Shown: one piece after another, positions 12,101-22,700 of the stretch
Layout: every line of letters starts with the position of its first letter
Numbering within the stretch: position 1 is the stretch's first letter
Made by a program: the position numbers and the translations under genes
Assembly: GCA_903813345.2 (NCBI GenBank)
Contig: CAIIXF020000008.1
Span: 6,890,366-6,954,365, forward strand
DNA from: Owenia fusiformis
Taxonomy: Eukaryota; Annelida; Polychaeta; Sabellida; Oweniidae
DNA length: 64,000 nt
Direction: 5' to 3'
The notes under the pieces: generated by a model
Told to the model about the DNA's origin: nothing
Databases searched by the model: none
The model's input: only the letters and a program-made list of their open reading frames with translations

Positions 12101-15100
12101 TTATAATTGTCCAAAAATTACCTAAAGTGCTCATCATGCAAACCTAAATGTAACTTAAAGCCTCATTTTTGACTCACATTAAACATATTAGAAACAGGGT
12201 GCATTATCCCGGGTGCATTATATGGATATATCAGCATTTGCCCACATTTAGAATGCATAGTACTATATAAGTTTACATCTTTTCAGTGTGTAACACTGAC
12301 AAGCACAACCATCTTGATTCACGATATTTCATTTGTTTCTTTATACCCAGTGGAAAGCGACAATGACATACACCCTGAAGGCTATATTAGTACATGTAAT
12401 GAGATCCTTCCAGTAATGAGACGATTTCATAAGAGCTAGTGCTTTTTATCAACAATATGTCAATAAAAGTTATATATATATTTTCTAAGAAACCAGGAAG
12501 ATCAGCTGTAATATGATAACAGTAATTACAAGTAATTGCCATATTTCTTATAGGTTAATGGGCATCTGGCTTTGACAAATGGCTATTGCAAGATGTTTGG
12601 ATAAGACATGTGCTTGCATCAGTGAACAATTTCTCTGATACAAGGTAATGGCAGTAACCTTCGCATCAAAGATGGCGGATGGTAAATGTCAATTTGGATA
12701 TTTTTAGTTTTCAACGAATTGAACTATGTTATAGTTGACGTAGTGCTTTGACATTTGAACTATATCAGGCGTAGGCACCACAGTTCAACGGCATCTTCCT
12801 ATATATTAGTATAATTCGATGAAAACTAAAAATACCAAAATTGACACTTTCCGTCCGCCATCTTAGATGCGAAGGTTACCGCTGTTACCTTTGCTTGATA
12901 CTGACAAGTGAATTTATTTTGACATGTGTGTCAAGTCATAATAAAAGTTGAATTTTATTCACTGATTTATTTTTAAAAGTTAATCTTCAAAAGTTTAACA
13001 TGATGTTGACAATATAATTTGATGGTTACAATGTATTTGATAGACACCAATGAAATTGTTGATAATTCTATAGGTAATCATTTCATCATTTAAATTTGTG
13101 TTCAAGATTGCAAACCACCTTAATGATCTTAATTAATAAAAAAAAAATAATAATAAATAGTACAATAACATCATTTCTAAGGGCAATAAAGTGAAATATT
13201 GGACCAAGGGCCGAAGGCTCGCAGAAATGACGTTATTAGTATTATTACCACCGTTAACGATCAAGACTGAAACAGCAAGAAAATCTTACGCATTGAACGA
13301 TATCTAATTTTCGGGGAAAATTGCTTGTCCAGAATATATTCTAGACCGGTCCATAAGGACCACCACTATGACGTCAAACATTTCTCAGGTCGATATAGTA
13401 AAATAAACGCCTTCTAAACTAGCAAGAAAACCCCTAGAACTGGCCCGGCAAGGTGGAAATAATGTATGTTGATGATGACATGAAATTGATGTTGACAATA
13501 ACAATTAAGCTTCATTATTCTTGCCATTCTCATTTACAAATAAATAGAGGTTATTTAATGGGAGGGATGGAATATGGATTTTATTCCGAGGGAAAATATG
13601 ATATTGGCCAAGGAAAATATCATATTGACCGAGGGCGATAGCCCGAGTGTCAATATGATATTTTCTGAGGCCAATATCATATTTTCTCAAGGAATAAATC
13701 CATATTCCATCACGACCATCAATAACCTATTTATTTCATAATATTTTTTTTTCTATTTTTTTTTCAATTTTTTTCAATTTTCTTTTTTTTCAATTTTTTT
13801 TTTTTCAATTTTTTTTTACGGGATCTGATACGGGATTTTTGCTGATACGGGATCCAATACGGGATCTGATACGGGATTTTGGCTGATACGGGATCTGATA
13901 CGGGATTTTTCAAATAACACTTTTATTCCCTGTTATTTTCCCAGGGAAAACATGTTATTATGGAATAAATAAGATTACAGTTCTGCTTATTCTATAAAGA
14001 TGCTATAAGATATTACTAATTCCTGTGCCATCATGACCCTGTGTGGATACAATGAAAACATGGGTAAACAAACTTATTAACAATGACATCAACAAGTCAT
14101 CGAGCCCTCAATCAATTTGACACAAATGTCATAAATACACAGTGGGCAAAAATGAAAATAATATAAAAATGAAATAAAAAATTCATGTATTTCAGATGTA
14201 GTGTATGATACATCATTATGTTGTTTGGCTAAGGATAACTAGTAAACAAATCAAAATATCCTATGTCAAAAGTTCTTTTGAAATAAACATGGTATATGAC
14301 ACAGCTATGTTAATGGTGACAGCAATTTTGGATATAATGTAAAAAAAGTAACAACAAAAAACAACTAGTAATACACCAACAGCCATTCAATAGAGGGCAC
14401 TGTATGTCGATTATATGCCCATTCACAATGTTTGGTTTTTAATACTCAAGTGTGGCTGGGGGCTGGTTAGTACAAGTATAATCACATTGATCATAAACCA
14501 TAGATTAATATTATTGTTAACACGACCGCACACAATCACATGTAAAACACGAACCTCATGTTGAAAATATAATTTGAGAACACCCTTGATTACACTTCTG
14601 AGAATCCCAGTTAAAATCAACGATGGGTCTATTTTAAGAAATTGGTTTAATAATCAACTGTTCCATATATTACAATGCAACAGAGTTTATTAAGACATCT
14701 GTTGGTGAGTTGGGTGACGACATAAACTTAAGATTCTAATATTTTTTATTATGTATTAACAGTGATAAGTTGATGTCTTATGGTGTCATTAACAGATACA
14801 ATATATTTAAATTTACCCCTACCCACCAGAGATTTAATTAAACAAAAAATTCTACTCACGTTTTGGATCCATTTGGTATGGTTCACATTTTGGGTAGACA
14901 CAGTGGTACCAAAGACCATACCATCGTACAACAGCCTTTGCTACAGGGGTGGTTACATTCCCTTGTTGTCCATCTGTTTTCCCTGCTGGCTCACTTGTTG
15001 GCTCTGGTACAGGGGTAGTGACTGGAATCTCCGTACAATTCTCCATAGTTTCATTGTTTTCATTAGTGTAGTTATGGCATACTGTTACCATGGCAACGGT

Positions 15101-15481
15101 TGTCATGGGTGCCATTGTTCCATTCATGGTTGTGTTCTTAGTGGTGACAGGGGCAACAGTGGTGGTTGTGTCTGGTACAGCGGTGGTTGTATTCTCCATA
15201 GTGGTGGTATTTCCAGCTGTTGTAATATCAGCTGTTGTATTCATGGCTTCAGTTGTAGCTGGCTCTGGCTCAGTTGTTGGCTCTTGAGATGGTTCGCTGG
15301 TTGGTTCACTGGTTGTTTCAGGTGTAGCTCCAACCTGACCCCCATCCATTGGTGACCCCTCATTAGTGACATATTCAATATCTGCCTTAAAGATCCAACC
15401 TGCTGTTATAACAGCTCCAAGAGCAAACAAGAATGACAATAAAATAATTATACAAGACGCATTTGCTCTTGAACTCGCCAT
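5950..15481 (-). CDS. Claudin/PMP22-like tetraspan with mucin-like first extracellular loop (3 exons)
   Basis: Coding exons are 15481-14860, 8836-8684 and 6140-5950 (622+153+191 nt, 321 residues). The junctions have GTGAGT and GTAAGT donors, TTTGCAG and TTTCAG acceptors, and consistent phase (1 nt carried over each time). The start is the first ATG, followed directly by a membrane helix. Helices lie at about 10-31, 214-236, 247-270 and 288-309. The first loop ends in W187, G189-L190-W191, C194 and C199, the hallmark of the PMP22/EMP/claudin superfamily, whose members act in junctions and membrane organisation. Between helix 1 and this signature lie about 150 residues rich in Thr, Pro, Glu and Asn-X-Thr sequons, so the loop should be heavily O- and N-glycosylated; ordinary claudins lack this. 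Family assignment is firm; orthology and function are unknown. Its two introns contain several MITEs. Confidence 0.85.
6468..7328. mobile_element. 860-bp foldback (near-perfect inverted repeat, 17-nt loop)
   Basis: The left arm 6468-6888 and right arm 6906-7328 are reverse complements with scattered mismatches. The outer ends read cagcaccctatgcagacaga and its complement; the centre is flanked by gtgcggag/ctccgcac. It lies in intron 2 of the tetraspan gene. Mirror-image open frames (6477-6668 minus, 7127-7318 plus) arise from the symmetry. It is probably a foldback-type non-autonomous transposon. Confidence 0.85.
7691..8480 (-). other. Possible alternative exon pair in tetraspan intron 2
   Basis: Two short open segments on the coding strand are flanked by splice-like sites. 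Segment A is 8480-8368 (acceptor CTATAG, donor GTGAGA) and reads MVKGTDTGTEGRVVPKGQ onward. Segment B is 7837-7691 (weak acceptor CCAAG), contains VDVDMSPGICLEF and ends in TGA. Segment A is phase-compatible with tetraspan exon 2, and B with A. No family is recognised. They could be an alternative 3' end, a separate gene fragment or chance. Confidence 0.2.
8684..8836 (-). CDS. Tetraspan exon 2: helix 2 and start of helix 3
   Basis: It encodes residues 208-258. AVQAMTLVN leads into helix 2, a short Cys-rich cytoplasmic turn (YLCCDACMERR) follows, and helix 3 begins. The acceptor is TTTACTTTGCAG and the donor is GTAAGTAT. Its phase matches exons 1 and 3. Confidence 0.87.
8912..9085. mobile_element. 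MITE with TACAGTgAAAC / GTTTTACTGTA ends
   Basis: It runs from tacagtgaaacgtgttatg to agaggttttactgta, with internal repeated GTGGAACACCT/GTTCCACTT blocks that make it largely self-complementary. It belongs to the same family as the segments at 4401-4770 and 44877-45040. Confidence 0.7.
9237..9560. repeat. Purine-rich (GGGTAGGRGAAATG)n low-complexity tract
   Basis: This is an irregular repetition of ggtaggggaagaaatggg-type blocks with very few pyrimidines apart from T. The minus-strand open frame (Pro/Phe/His/Leu-rich) is a composition artefact. It lies in intron 1 of the tetraspan gene. Confidence 0.8.
10558..10674. repeat. Short tandem repeat, ~36-40 bp unit, four copies
   Basis: Four imperfect copies of ctgtgactgcaagggggaag followed by a T- or C-rich spacer. 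It is intronic, with no coding signal. Confidence 0.7.
11508..11935. mobile_element. MITE family A, copy 1 (ends ATGCGAGTAG / CTACTCGCAT)
   Basis: It begins gaatgcgagtaggtagttac and ends tttctactcgcatctggg. The interior is shared with 18321-18741 and 53376-54234, which run in the opposite orientation, including the blocks around ccaccaggtggctgattcgg and ggggtctatgaggaatc. Three copies in 64 kb indicate an abundant family. Confidence 0.8.
12640..12893. mobile_element. ~250-bp MITE with ~75-bp inverted ends
   Basis: The left end (aaggtaatggcagtaacctt, then atggcggatgg and tttttagttttca) is matched in inverse by the right end (tgaaaactaaaaata, then ccgccatctta and ggttaccgctgttacctt). There is no coding content. 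It lies in intron 1 of the tetraspan gene. Confidence 0.8.
13541..13736. mobile_element. ~195-bp hairpin element
   Basis: The arms read taaataggttatt-type at the outside and aatatgatatttt-type inside. They fold around gagggcgatagcccga near 13631-13646. Both outer ends carry the (a)ataaatagaggttatt / aataacctatttatt pair. A smaller hairpin (ataacatcatttct / agaaatgacgttat) lies just upstream at 13163-13237. Confidence 0.75.
13742..13912. repeat. Poly-T tract followed by (tgatacgggat)n repeats
   Basis: Runs of T with ttcaa interruptions (13742-13816) are followed by about six copies of a tgatacgggat motif with short spacers (13817-13908). No coding frame is supported. Confidence 0.75.
14860..15481 (-). 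CDS. Tetraspan exon 1: helix 1 and mucin-like loop
   Basis: The exon encodes residues 1-207. A short Ser/Arg/Asn N-terminus precedes the first helix (about 10-31). A Thr/Pro/Glu-rich loop follows, with TSEP-type repeats near residues 55-70 and about nine Asn-X-Thr/Ser sequons between about 85 and 180, and then WYGLWYHC at 187-194. The donor GTGAGT begins at 14859. The long open frame on the opposite strand (14780-15355) is a shadow of this exon. Confidence 0.87.
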
Positions 15482-17221
15482 TGTTAAGTTTTTACTTCAC
15501 TGAAACTATATAATTATTCAGTAAAAAATTTTCTCTTCCAGTCCAATATTTCCAATATACTGTGTCTCAATGACTAACTCCAAATAATATGTGCTACTTA
15601 AATTAGCTCTCTCAATCTTGTGATTAGGTTTCTGTAACCTTTACCTGTATTTACTTAGATTCCACTTGTTAGTCACACAAATGAATTGTTTTTTGTCACC
15701 TTACAAAAATGAGTTTGAAATTCACTTCCTAATGTTGCAATATTACTGGCTGCTGTATGGTAGACCGCCCTATTGAAGTAATAATACAGGTACTGTAGCT
15801 GTGTATCACACCGTAATTTGGAGGCAGAAGTTAGCATATACCTGCTATCAATTTGCATGTATTGTGTTCTGTGGCTGTAACTCGCTATGCTGGTATCGAA
15901 GACTATGGTATACTACACTATAATGTTTAATATGTTCTTGAATCCTGTTGTATTATCATATGAAATTATAGCTCCTTATTACTGAGTTCCACTCCACCTG
16001 GCTTCCTCACTGTCACTAATTGCTATCTACTGAGCTCAATTCTTCTATATTCCTACCTTTCATTTAATATATTGATATACTTTGCCCTGTCTCCCTTCTC
16101 TTTCAGAGGATGAAATAATGCAGCAACTAAACAAATATTCTGTTCAATATAATGGCTGAATTAGTCATCAGTTAAAAGAGATATCATATAGACTGAGATA
16201 ATGAAAGGCTAAACTGTGACATCAAAAAAGAGCGGACGCTTCTCTGGAGTAGTCAGGATTCGTTGTAAAACGGGTTTTCATTTTATCATCCTTTTAAATT
16301 CCTGTGGCTAAATTACCTGAGGTTACCTGTGTTAATTGCAATTTACAGGTAAACTCACATTAAATGTTGCATGTTAGTGTAATCATTGATGATCATACAT
16401 GAAATGGCATATTGAAACGTTCAGGTACTGTAGTTAACAGCAATAATATCAACTCTAATTAAATACTTTCATCAGATGAATAAATGTATAAAATCATTAG
16501 TGTTAATGATGATGAATAGTTGATGTTTAAAGTAATAGTCTACACCTACATGTATGTGAGTCATTGTAACATATATCTAGGTGTAAACTAGAACTCGCTG
16601 CTCATAAAAAACACTCCCTCCCACTCTTCAGTTTATTACCAAGCCCCACTAAATGTTCCAGGCCTAGTCATTTTTTTGTTCCTTACTGTAAACTTTTTGG
16701 GACTTTTCACTTGACTGTATTTTATATGTTTTATTTGTTACCATCTCTATTTATCTTGAATATGTCAAATCTTTGGTAACTAGAGTAAAATATAAACTTT
16801 ACAAGATAATTCTTTTATTTGTTTGCCAACATTGACACATTTAAAACAGAGGAATCATTCTTTCTTTATTTGCTCTGACTCAACAAAAGGTATGTGTGTA
16901 AAATATCTAAGGTTGGTTTTGATAGTGGGGACCTTTACCTATTTTAAAAGCATGAGTATTCAATTAGCTATGCTGTTAAAATGAAATTTTCCAATTAGGA
17001 TGTCAGATCAACTGAGGTTTACTGAGGTGTGGAAAATTTGGAATTGTGAAAAACACAAAAATAATGATATGAATAAGTGCCAAATGTATGAATAATTCAA
17101 TGGGAATATGGAACACGCATTGAATGGTTCACATGTGAAGTATTTGAGTGTAAATGACTGCATAAAGGCTATTTCAACTTAAAGGATCATGTCTTCATTA
17201 AATTACTGTATGTGGGAAAAT
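15482..17221. other. Upstream flank of tetraspan gene, nothing recognised
   Basis: AT-rich single-copy-looking sequence. It must hold the tetraspan promoter and 5' UTR, but no convincing TATA box, initiator or CpG-rich segment could be singled out. Open frames here are short and unconvincing. Confidence 0.4.
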
Positions 17222-17286
17222 AATTGGTTAACCCAACCTTAGTCCAAGCGTACATGTACGAGGGTATATCATAAAGTTCTCATAAT

Positions 17287-18243
17287 ATCTCTCTAATTTT
17301 TTTATTTTTCAATATATTCTGATGAATTTTTCACAGAATGTGTAATACACAATGCTGCATTAATATATGAAAACATATTTGGTATAACAGAAATATTATT
17401 TAAGAAATGGTTGCCATAGTACCAGGAAATCAAGGCACCCGGGGCAAATAAAAAATTGTGCAAGAATAGCCCCAACTAACCATGTTTAAATGCATTATAA
17501 GTTATCAAATAAACTTTGAAACACATCAAATTGTTAAGCACCATGTATTCTTGATTGTTTTGAACTATTATAATGGTCATGTGAATTTTGTGATCTCATA
17601 ATGGATAATCGTAATGCTTCATTAGAAGTGATGTCAGACACTACAACTGTTTTGTCAAATATTCCAAGGAAAGTCGATTTTCCACTTAAGTTCATCTTAA
17701 ATAAATAATAGACCACACATAGGGTGTAATTTTGCTGATATCTTTGCAACATATTTGTTTTAGATTATCTTTAGTATGAGCAAAGGATTTTTCGAACTAA
17801 ACTAAACTTTTTATCAGTATGAATATTATTTTTATGATGATCCCTGTATCTATGCATTATCTAACTCAGTTATTTCTGATCATTAAGCTTTGATTCTCAG
17901 AGTCTGGTATCACATCTAATGAAGCATGTAAGCATCCTCTATGACATCACACAATTCACATGATCAATTTATTTTATAGTAAAAGCATTCAACAACATAT
18001 TCAAGATAAGATTTTAATGTGTTTGATAATTTATGAGAGTTTATTATGTATGTAAACAAGGTTAATAAAGCTCATTATATCTCAATTATTTTATTTGCCC
18101 CAGGTGCCTTGATTTCTGGTTACTATGGCAACCATTACTTATCTAATATTTCTGTTATACCAAATATTTCTTGATAGATTAATACAGTATTCTATACTGC
18201 AGATTCTATGAAAATTTCATGAGAATATGTTGAAAAATAAAAA
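17287..18243. mobile_element. Inverted-repeat element nested at left of composite
   Basis: Arms of about 165 bp (17287-17455 and 18080-18243) share ttttttatttttcaa, atggttgccatagtaccag and the ggcaccyggggcaaata block in opposite orientation. About 620 bp lies between them, with no recognisable gene. It abuts the outer inverted repeat directly, so it may be a second terminal segment rather than an independent insertion. Confidence 0.65.
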
Positions 18244-18320
18244 AAATAATGGCAACTCCGCGGAGTAGCAAATCCCAACGAACAAAATATCAATTACCGA
18301 ATTCCAATCAATAGACTAGA

Positions 18321-18741
18321 TGCGAATAGAAATAACCTCGATTTACGTCATTAAATATTCAAAATTAAGTCAAAGTGATTTCATATTTGAAATCTACGAG
18401 TTAAAGTACATCTAGAAATATGGTTTCGAAAATTGTTTATCAACTTTGAAAATTAAATTTTTTTAAAAATGTGACTTCTTGCTCGGGTTGATTCCTCATA
18501 GACCCCATGTTACAAAATCACGAAAAGTGAAATATCTTTTCTTGTATTGGACAGATAACATTTTCTTTTACTGGACATACTTTAATTTGCATAACTATTA
18601 GATACATAAGGGTTATATAAAAATTGAACCACTAAAACAGATGTAATTTAAGTTAAATGGAACTTTCTACTATACCCGCCATGTTATCTGACCCGAACGA
18701 GCCACCTGGTGGCGAAACTGGTAACTACTTACTCGCATCTG
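18321..18741. mobile_element. MITE family A, copy 2
   Basis: It runs from agatgcgaatagaaataacc to tacttactcgcatctgcg. Its sequence is shared with copies 1 and 3, including the conserved gccacctggtggcgaaac segment and the cctcatagaccccatg segment. Confidence 0.8.
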
Positions 18742-18814
18742 CGTAATTATACTCATTACTTTGGTTAAAATTGAAAAATTTAGATTTTAGAATTGCGAAT
18801 TCCTGCAAAGCAGC

Positions 18815-19632
18815 CATTTTGAATTTTCTGAGGTACAAATCTGAAAAATAATATGGTGTATTGTGATCTACTCCAAAATTCCTTCAATTTGAGTATTATA
18901 TAGCCATACGTTGAAGGGATCAAAAAGTTATTGCGAAATCGTACATTAGATGGCCATTTTGAATTTTACGAGGCTCGAATCAGAAAAAAGATATAATATT
19001 TGCAATCTACTCTTAATTGCCTTTCATTTGAGTATAATAAAGCTATACTTCAGAAAGATCTAAAAATTAGCAAAAATTTCTGTTTTCCATGGATGACAAA
19101 CATGGAATATATGTGAAATAGATAGATGTTGCGAATATACTACCAAAATTTCAAACAATAATATTAATTACTTTAGTTTAGAATGAAAAATTTATGATTT
19201 TTGCGAAAAAGTCCCGTCATTTTTAAAGCGGCAGCCATCTTGAAAAAATCCATTTTGAATTTTCTGAGGTACAAATCTGACAAATAATACCATAATTGTG
19301 ATCTACTCCAAAATTCCTTCAATTTGAGTATTATATAGCCATACTTTGAAGGGATCAAAAAATTATTGCGAAATCGTACATTAGACGGCCATTTTGAATT
19401 TTACGAGGCTCGAAGTAGAAAATAGATACAATATTTGCAATCTACTCTTAATTGCCTTTCATTTGAGTATAATAAAGCTATACTTCAGAAAGATCTAAAA
19501 ATTAGCGAAAATTTCTGTTTTCCTGACCCCCATACACGGCCCCTGGTGGTCAGGATGAAAAACACGGAATATATGTGAAATAGATAGATGTTGCGAATAT
19601 ACTACCAAAATTTCAAACAATAATATTAATTA
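18815..19632. repeat. Direct tandem duplication, ~436-bp unit
   Basis: Unit 1 starts cattttgaattttctgaggt at 18815 and unit 2 at 19251; the two are nearly identical. Unit 2 is interrupted at about 19632 by the LINE, and matching sequence (ctttggtttagaatgaaaa onward) resumes on the other side near 26153. This gives the LINE insertion point. Confidence 0.8.
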
Positions 19633-19771
19633 TTATTATATCTTTTATTGACAATTTATATCAGTAACATGATACATTAGTCACTAAAACACTACAAACT
19701 ACTACAACAACTATTCTAACTACAAATAATAATTATTATACAGTGTGATGCACACTATTAAACATATACAC

Positions 19772-22700
19772 TTAAATTTTGAATCCATGATATATAAATT
19801 TTCCAATGTATAATTGAACATTCAAGTGTTCAGTAGCCATTAACCTTTTAAAAATATCTGGGTCATCACAATCAAAACTTGGAATAATTTCCTTTAATTT
19901 CGAAAACAAACATTCTCTAAGAGTTACATATTTTTTACATCTTGTGAGAAAGTGTTCTTCATCTTCAATAGAATTACATGTTGAACATTTTCTCTCATTT
20001 AGAGGTTTAGGGGCAGGTTTACAATGCCTCCCAGTCTCAATATGCAACTGGTGTGAACTTAGTCTAAATCTTGCAATACAATGCCTATACTTTCTATTGT
20101 CTAACTTTAAATATGATTCACATTCAAATTTAGTTTTATATTTACAATATGTTCTAAGTATAGGTGCACACAAAATAGCATTTTGCCAATCGGCACGATA
20201 CTGTCTCATCAAAGTGCTATTTACATCCTTTAAAAATATTTTCTCATCAGGTATTTCCTGATTGTCCCAGTATTCTAACATGTCACATTTTTCCAGTATT
20301 TTAAAAACTCTGGATGCCCATGAGGGAAACCCAAGATTGTGTAACTCGAGCTCATATTTATATGTTTCAGATAATATATTACTTGGGCATAGTCTCAGGA
20401 GTCTAATCCAATATTTTAATAGTTGTATTTCAAATTTTATATACAATGGATAACGGCCTAAATCACCATAAACTGCATGTGTTGATGTCTGAGGTTTTAC
20501 ACATAAAACAGATTTTAAAAACTTAAGATGGATTGTTTCAATTGTCTTCATTTGTTTATGATCTAGCCATATCTCAGAACCATAATTTAGAATCGGCAGA
20601 ATAAGTGTATCGAACAAATGCAAAGCGATACTAACCGGGATATCATTAAATTTATTGTATTGTTGTTTTATCTTGAAATAGGCTTTTCTTGCTTGTTCTT
20701 TCAAATGGTTGGAATTTTTATCAAACTTGTTATTATGACTTAAGACACAACCAAGATATTTATATTCATTGACTTGTTCAATTGTTTGATTATTAAACAT
20801 AAAAGGTTCATGGTCTTTATTCTTTGAATTAAAAAGCAGAGCTTTGGTTTTAACTGTGTTCACAATTAAACGGTATTCTGTACAATATTTAAATAGTGCA
20901 TCAAGCTGTTCTTGGAGTCCTTTTCTTGAGTTAGATATTAGTACAAGGTCGTCCGCCCACAGAAGATGGTTTATAAAAGTATTTTCAAGTTTTACTCCAG
21001 AGTTTGAGGGCAGATTATTTCTCAGATCATCAATAAAGTGATTAAACAAGAATGTACTCAATACACTTCCTTGCATTACACCGATATCTGTATTAAAGCA
21101 TGATGATATACCATCTTGCAGCTTAAGACAAGATTTAGATTTTTCATACATACTTTCAATAATTTTGAACATTTTAGTTTTTGGGAGTATACCAAACTTG
21201 CATAGTTTATAAAAGAGGACTGTTCTATCAATATAGTCAAAAGCTTTTCTAAAATCAATCATGCATGTATAGAGTGTTTTCTTCTGTCGATTGAATTTAT
21301 TTATTAGAGACCTTAAAATAAAAATGTTATCCGTAGTTCGCCGGTCATGTTTATAAGCTCCTTGAAAAGGGTCTTGTGAGTTGCTCATTTCTGCATTGAA
21401 AACTAGTCTATGTTGAATAACAGAGTCAAAAACATTTCCAAGAGTTGCGAGCACATTAATTCCTCTATAATTATCTGGAGAGAATCGACTTCCTTGCTTA
21501 AATAATGGTGAAAGCATTCCAATGCTCCATTTATCTGGATAATCCCCTTTGTCAAAGATGGCGTTAAAGAGTGCTGTAAAGGGCACAATAAGACTTTCGG
21601 AATTTTTGATAATATCTGAAGGTATGCCATCTATACCTGGTGATCGATTAGAATTGATACGTTTTAAAGCCATACAAACTTCAGAGGTTTGAATAGGACC
21701 ATTTATAATAATGTCACTTAATAAATCTATTGGTTCATCTAAAGATATGTTCTCAGAATCATGAATAAATGTTTGCATTTTTTCAAAGAAATTTTCATTA
21801 AAATAATCAATCTGCGGAGGTACAGCTAAATCTTTAAATGCTGAAAATAATACATGAGGAGAAATAGGTATGTCATGAGTTGAATTTCCGGGAATGGCAT
21901 GCAGCATCTTCCAAAATTCGGTAGGACATTTAGACATATTTAGTACTAGTTCGTTTAAAAGATTTGATTTGAAATTTCTTTTCTCTCTTTGTCTGACTTG
22001 ATTATATTGCTTAGTTAATTCTGATATTTCTTCATCTCCTTTATTTTGCTTAATTGCCATATGTACTTTCTTTTTCAATTCTTTACACTCATCCGTAAAC
22101 CATCCGTTAACAGGAAATTTAGATTTTCGTTTAGATAATTTTTTAATTTTAAATGTTTCTACAGCTGCATAATTGATTGGGGCTAAGATTGCATCAGTTA
22201 AGTCATTTGAATTCTGAGATGAATCACCTAAAAATACAAAGAAATTTTCAAGTAAAGTTTTGCTAATTTTGTCTGTTAATTTAGCTTTGAAGTCAATCTT
22301 TTTATCACTATCCCATTTGAAAAAAGAAAATGGAATTTTTTGAAAGCATGTGCTTGGTGAACCTTGTTCAACATCGGTAGGTGAATTTTTCTGAATATCT
22401 AAAATGAAATGTAATGGGGCGTGATCTGAATCAACTCTTTTATCATGTACTTTAAAATCACTTATGAAAGGAAGTAGACTTGGTTGTGAGATAACATAAT
22501 CAACGACTGATTTCCCACGATTGGGGTTATTAAAGTCATCTTGTAAATAACGATAAAATGTAAATTTGCCCATATCTTTATCTTGATGAAGTCGACCATT
22601 TAATATCTGCATTCCTGAAGACTTACATAAAGTAAGAAGTTCATGACCATGAGTTTGATTTACAGCAGTTACATTCTTATCCATAGACACCCTTTTTGGT

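Noticed and set aside
13142-13237. Possible CRISPR-like or tRNA-like structure near short inverted repeats
   Set aside because: Only a single short hairpin; no cloverleaf or spaced repeats, and the genome is animal.
14780-15355. 191-residue plus frame rich in Gly/Cys/Trp
   Set aside because: Antisense of the tetraspan mucin-like exon; composition mirrors its Thr and Pro codons.
19944-20453. Plus-strand frames over the LINE ORF2
   Set aside because: Shadows of the minus-strand reverse transcriptase frame.
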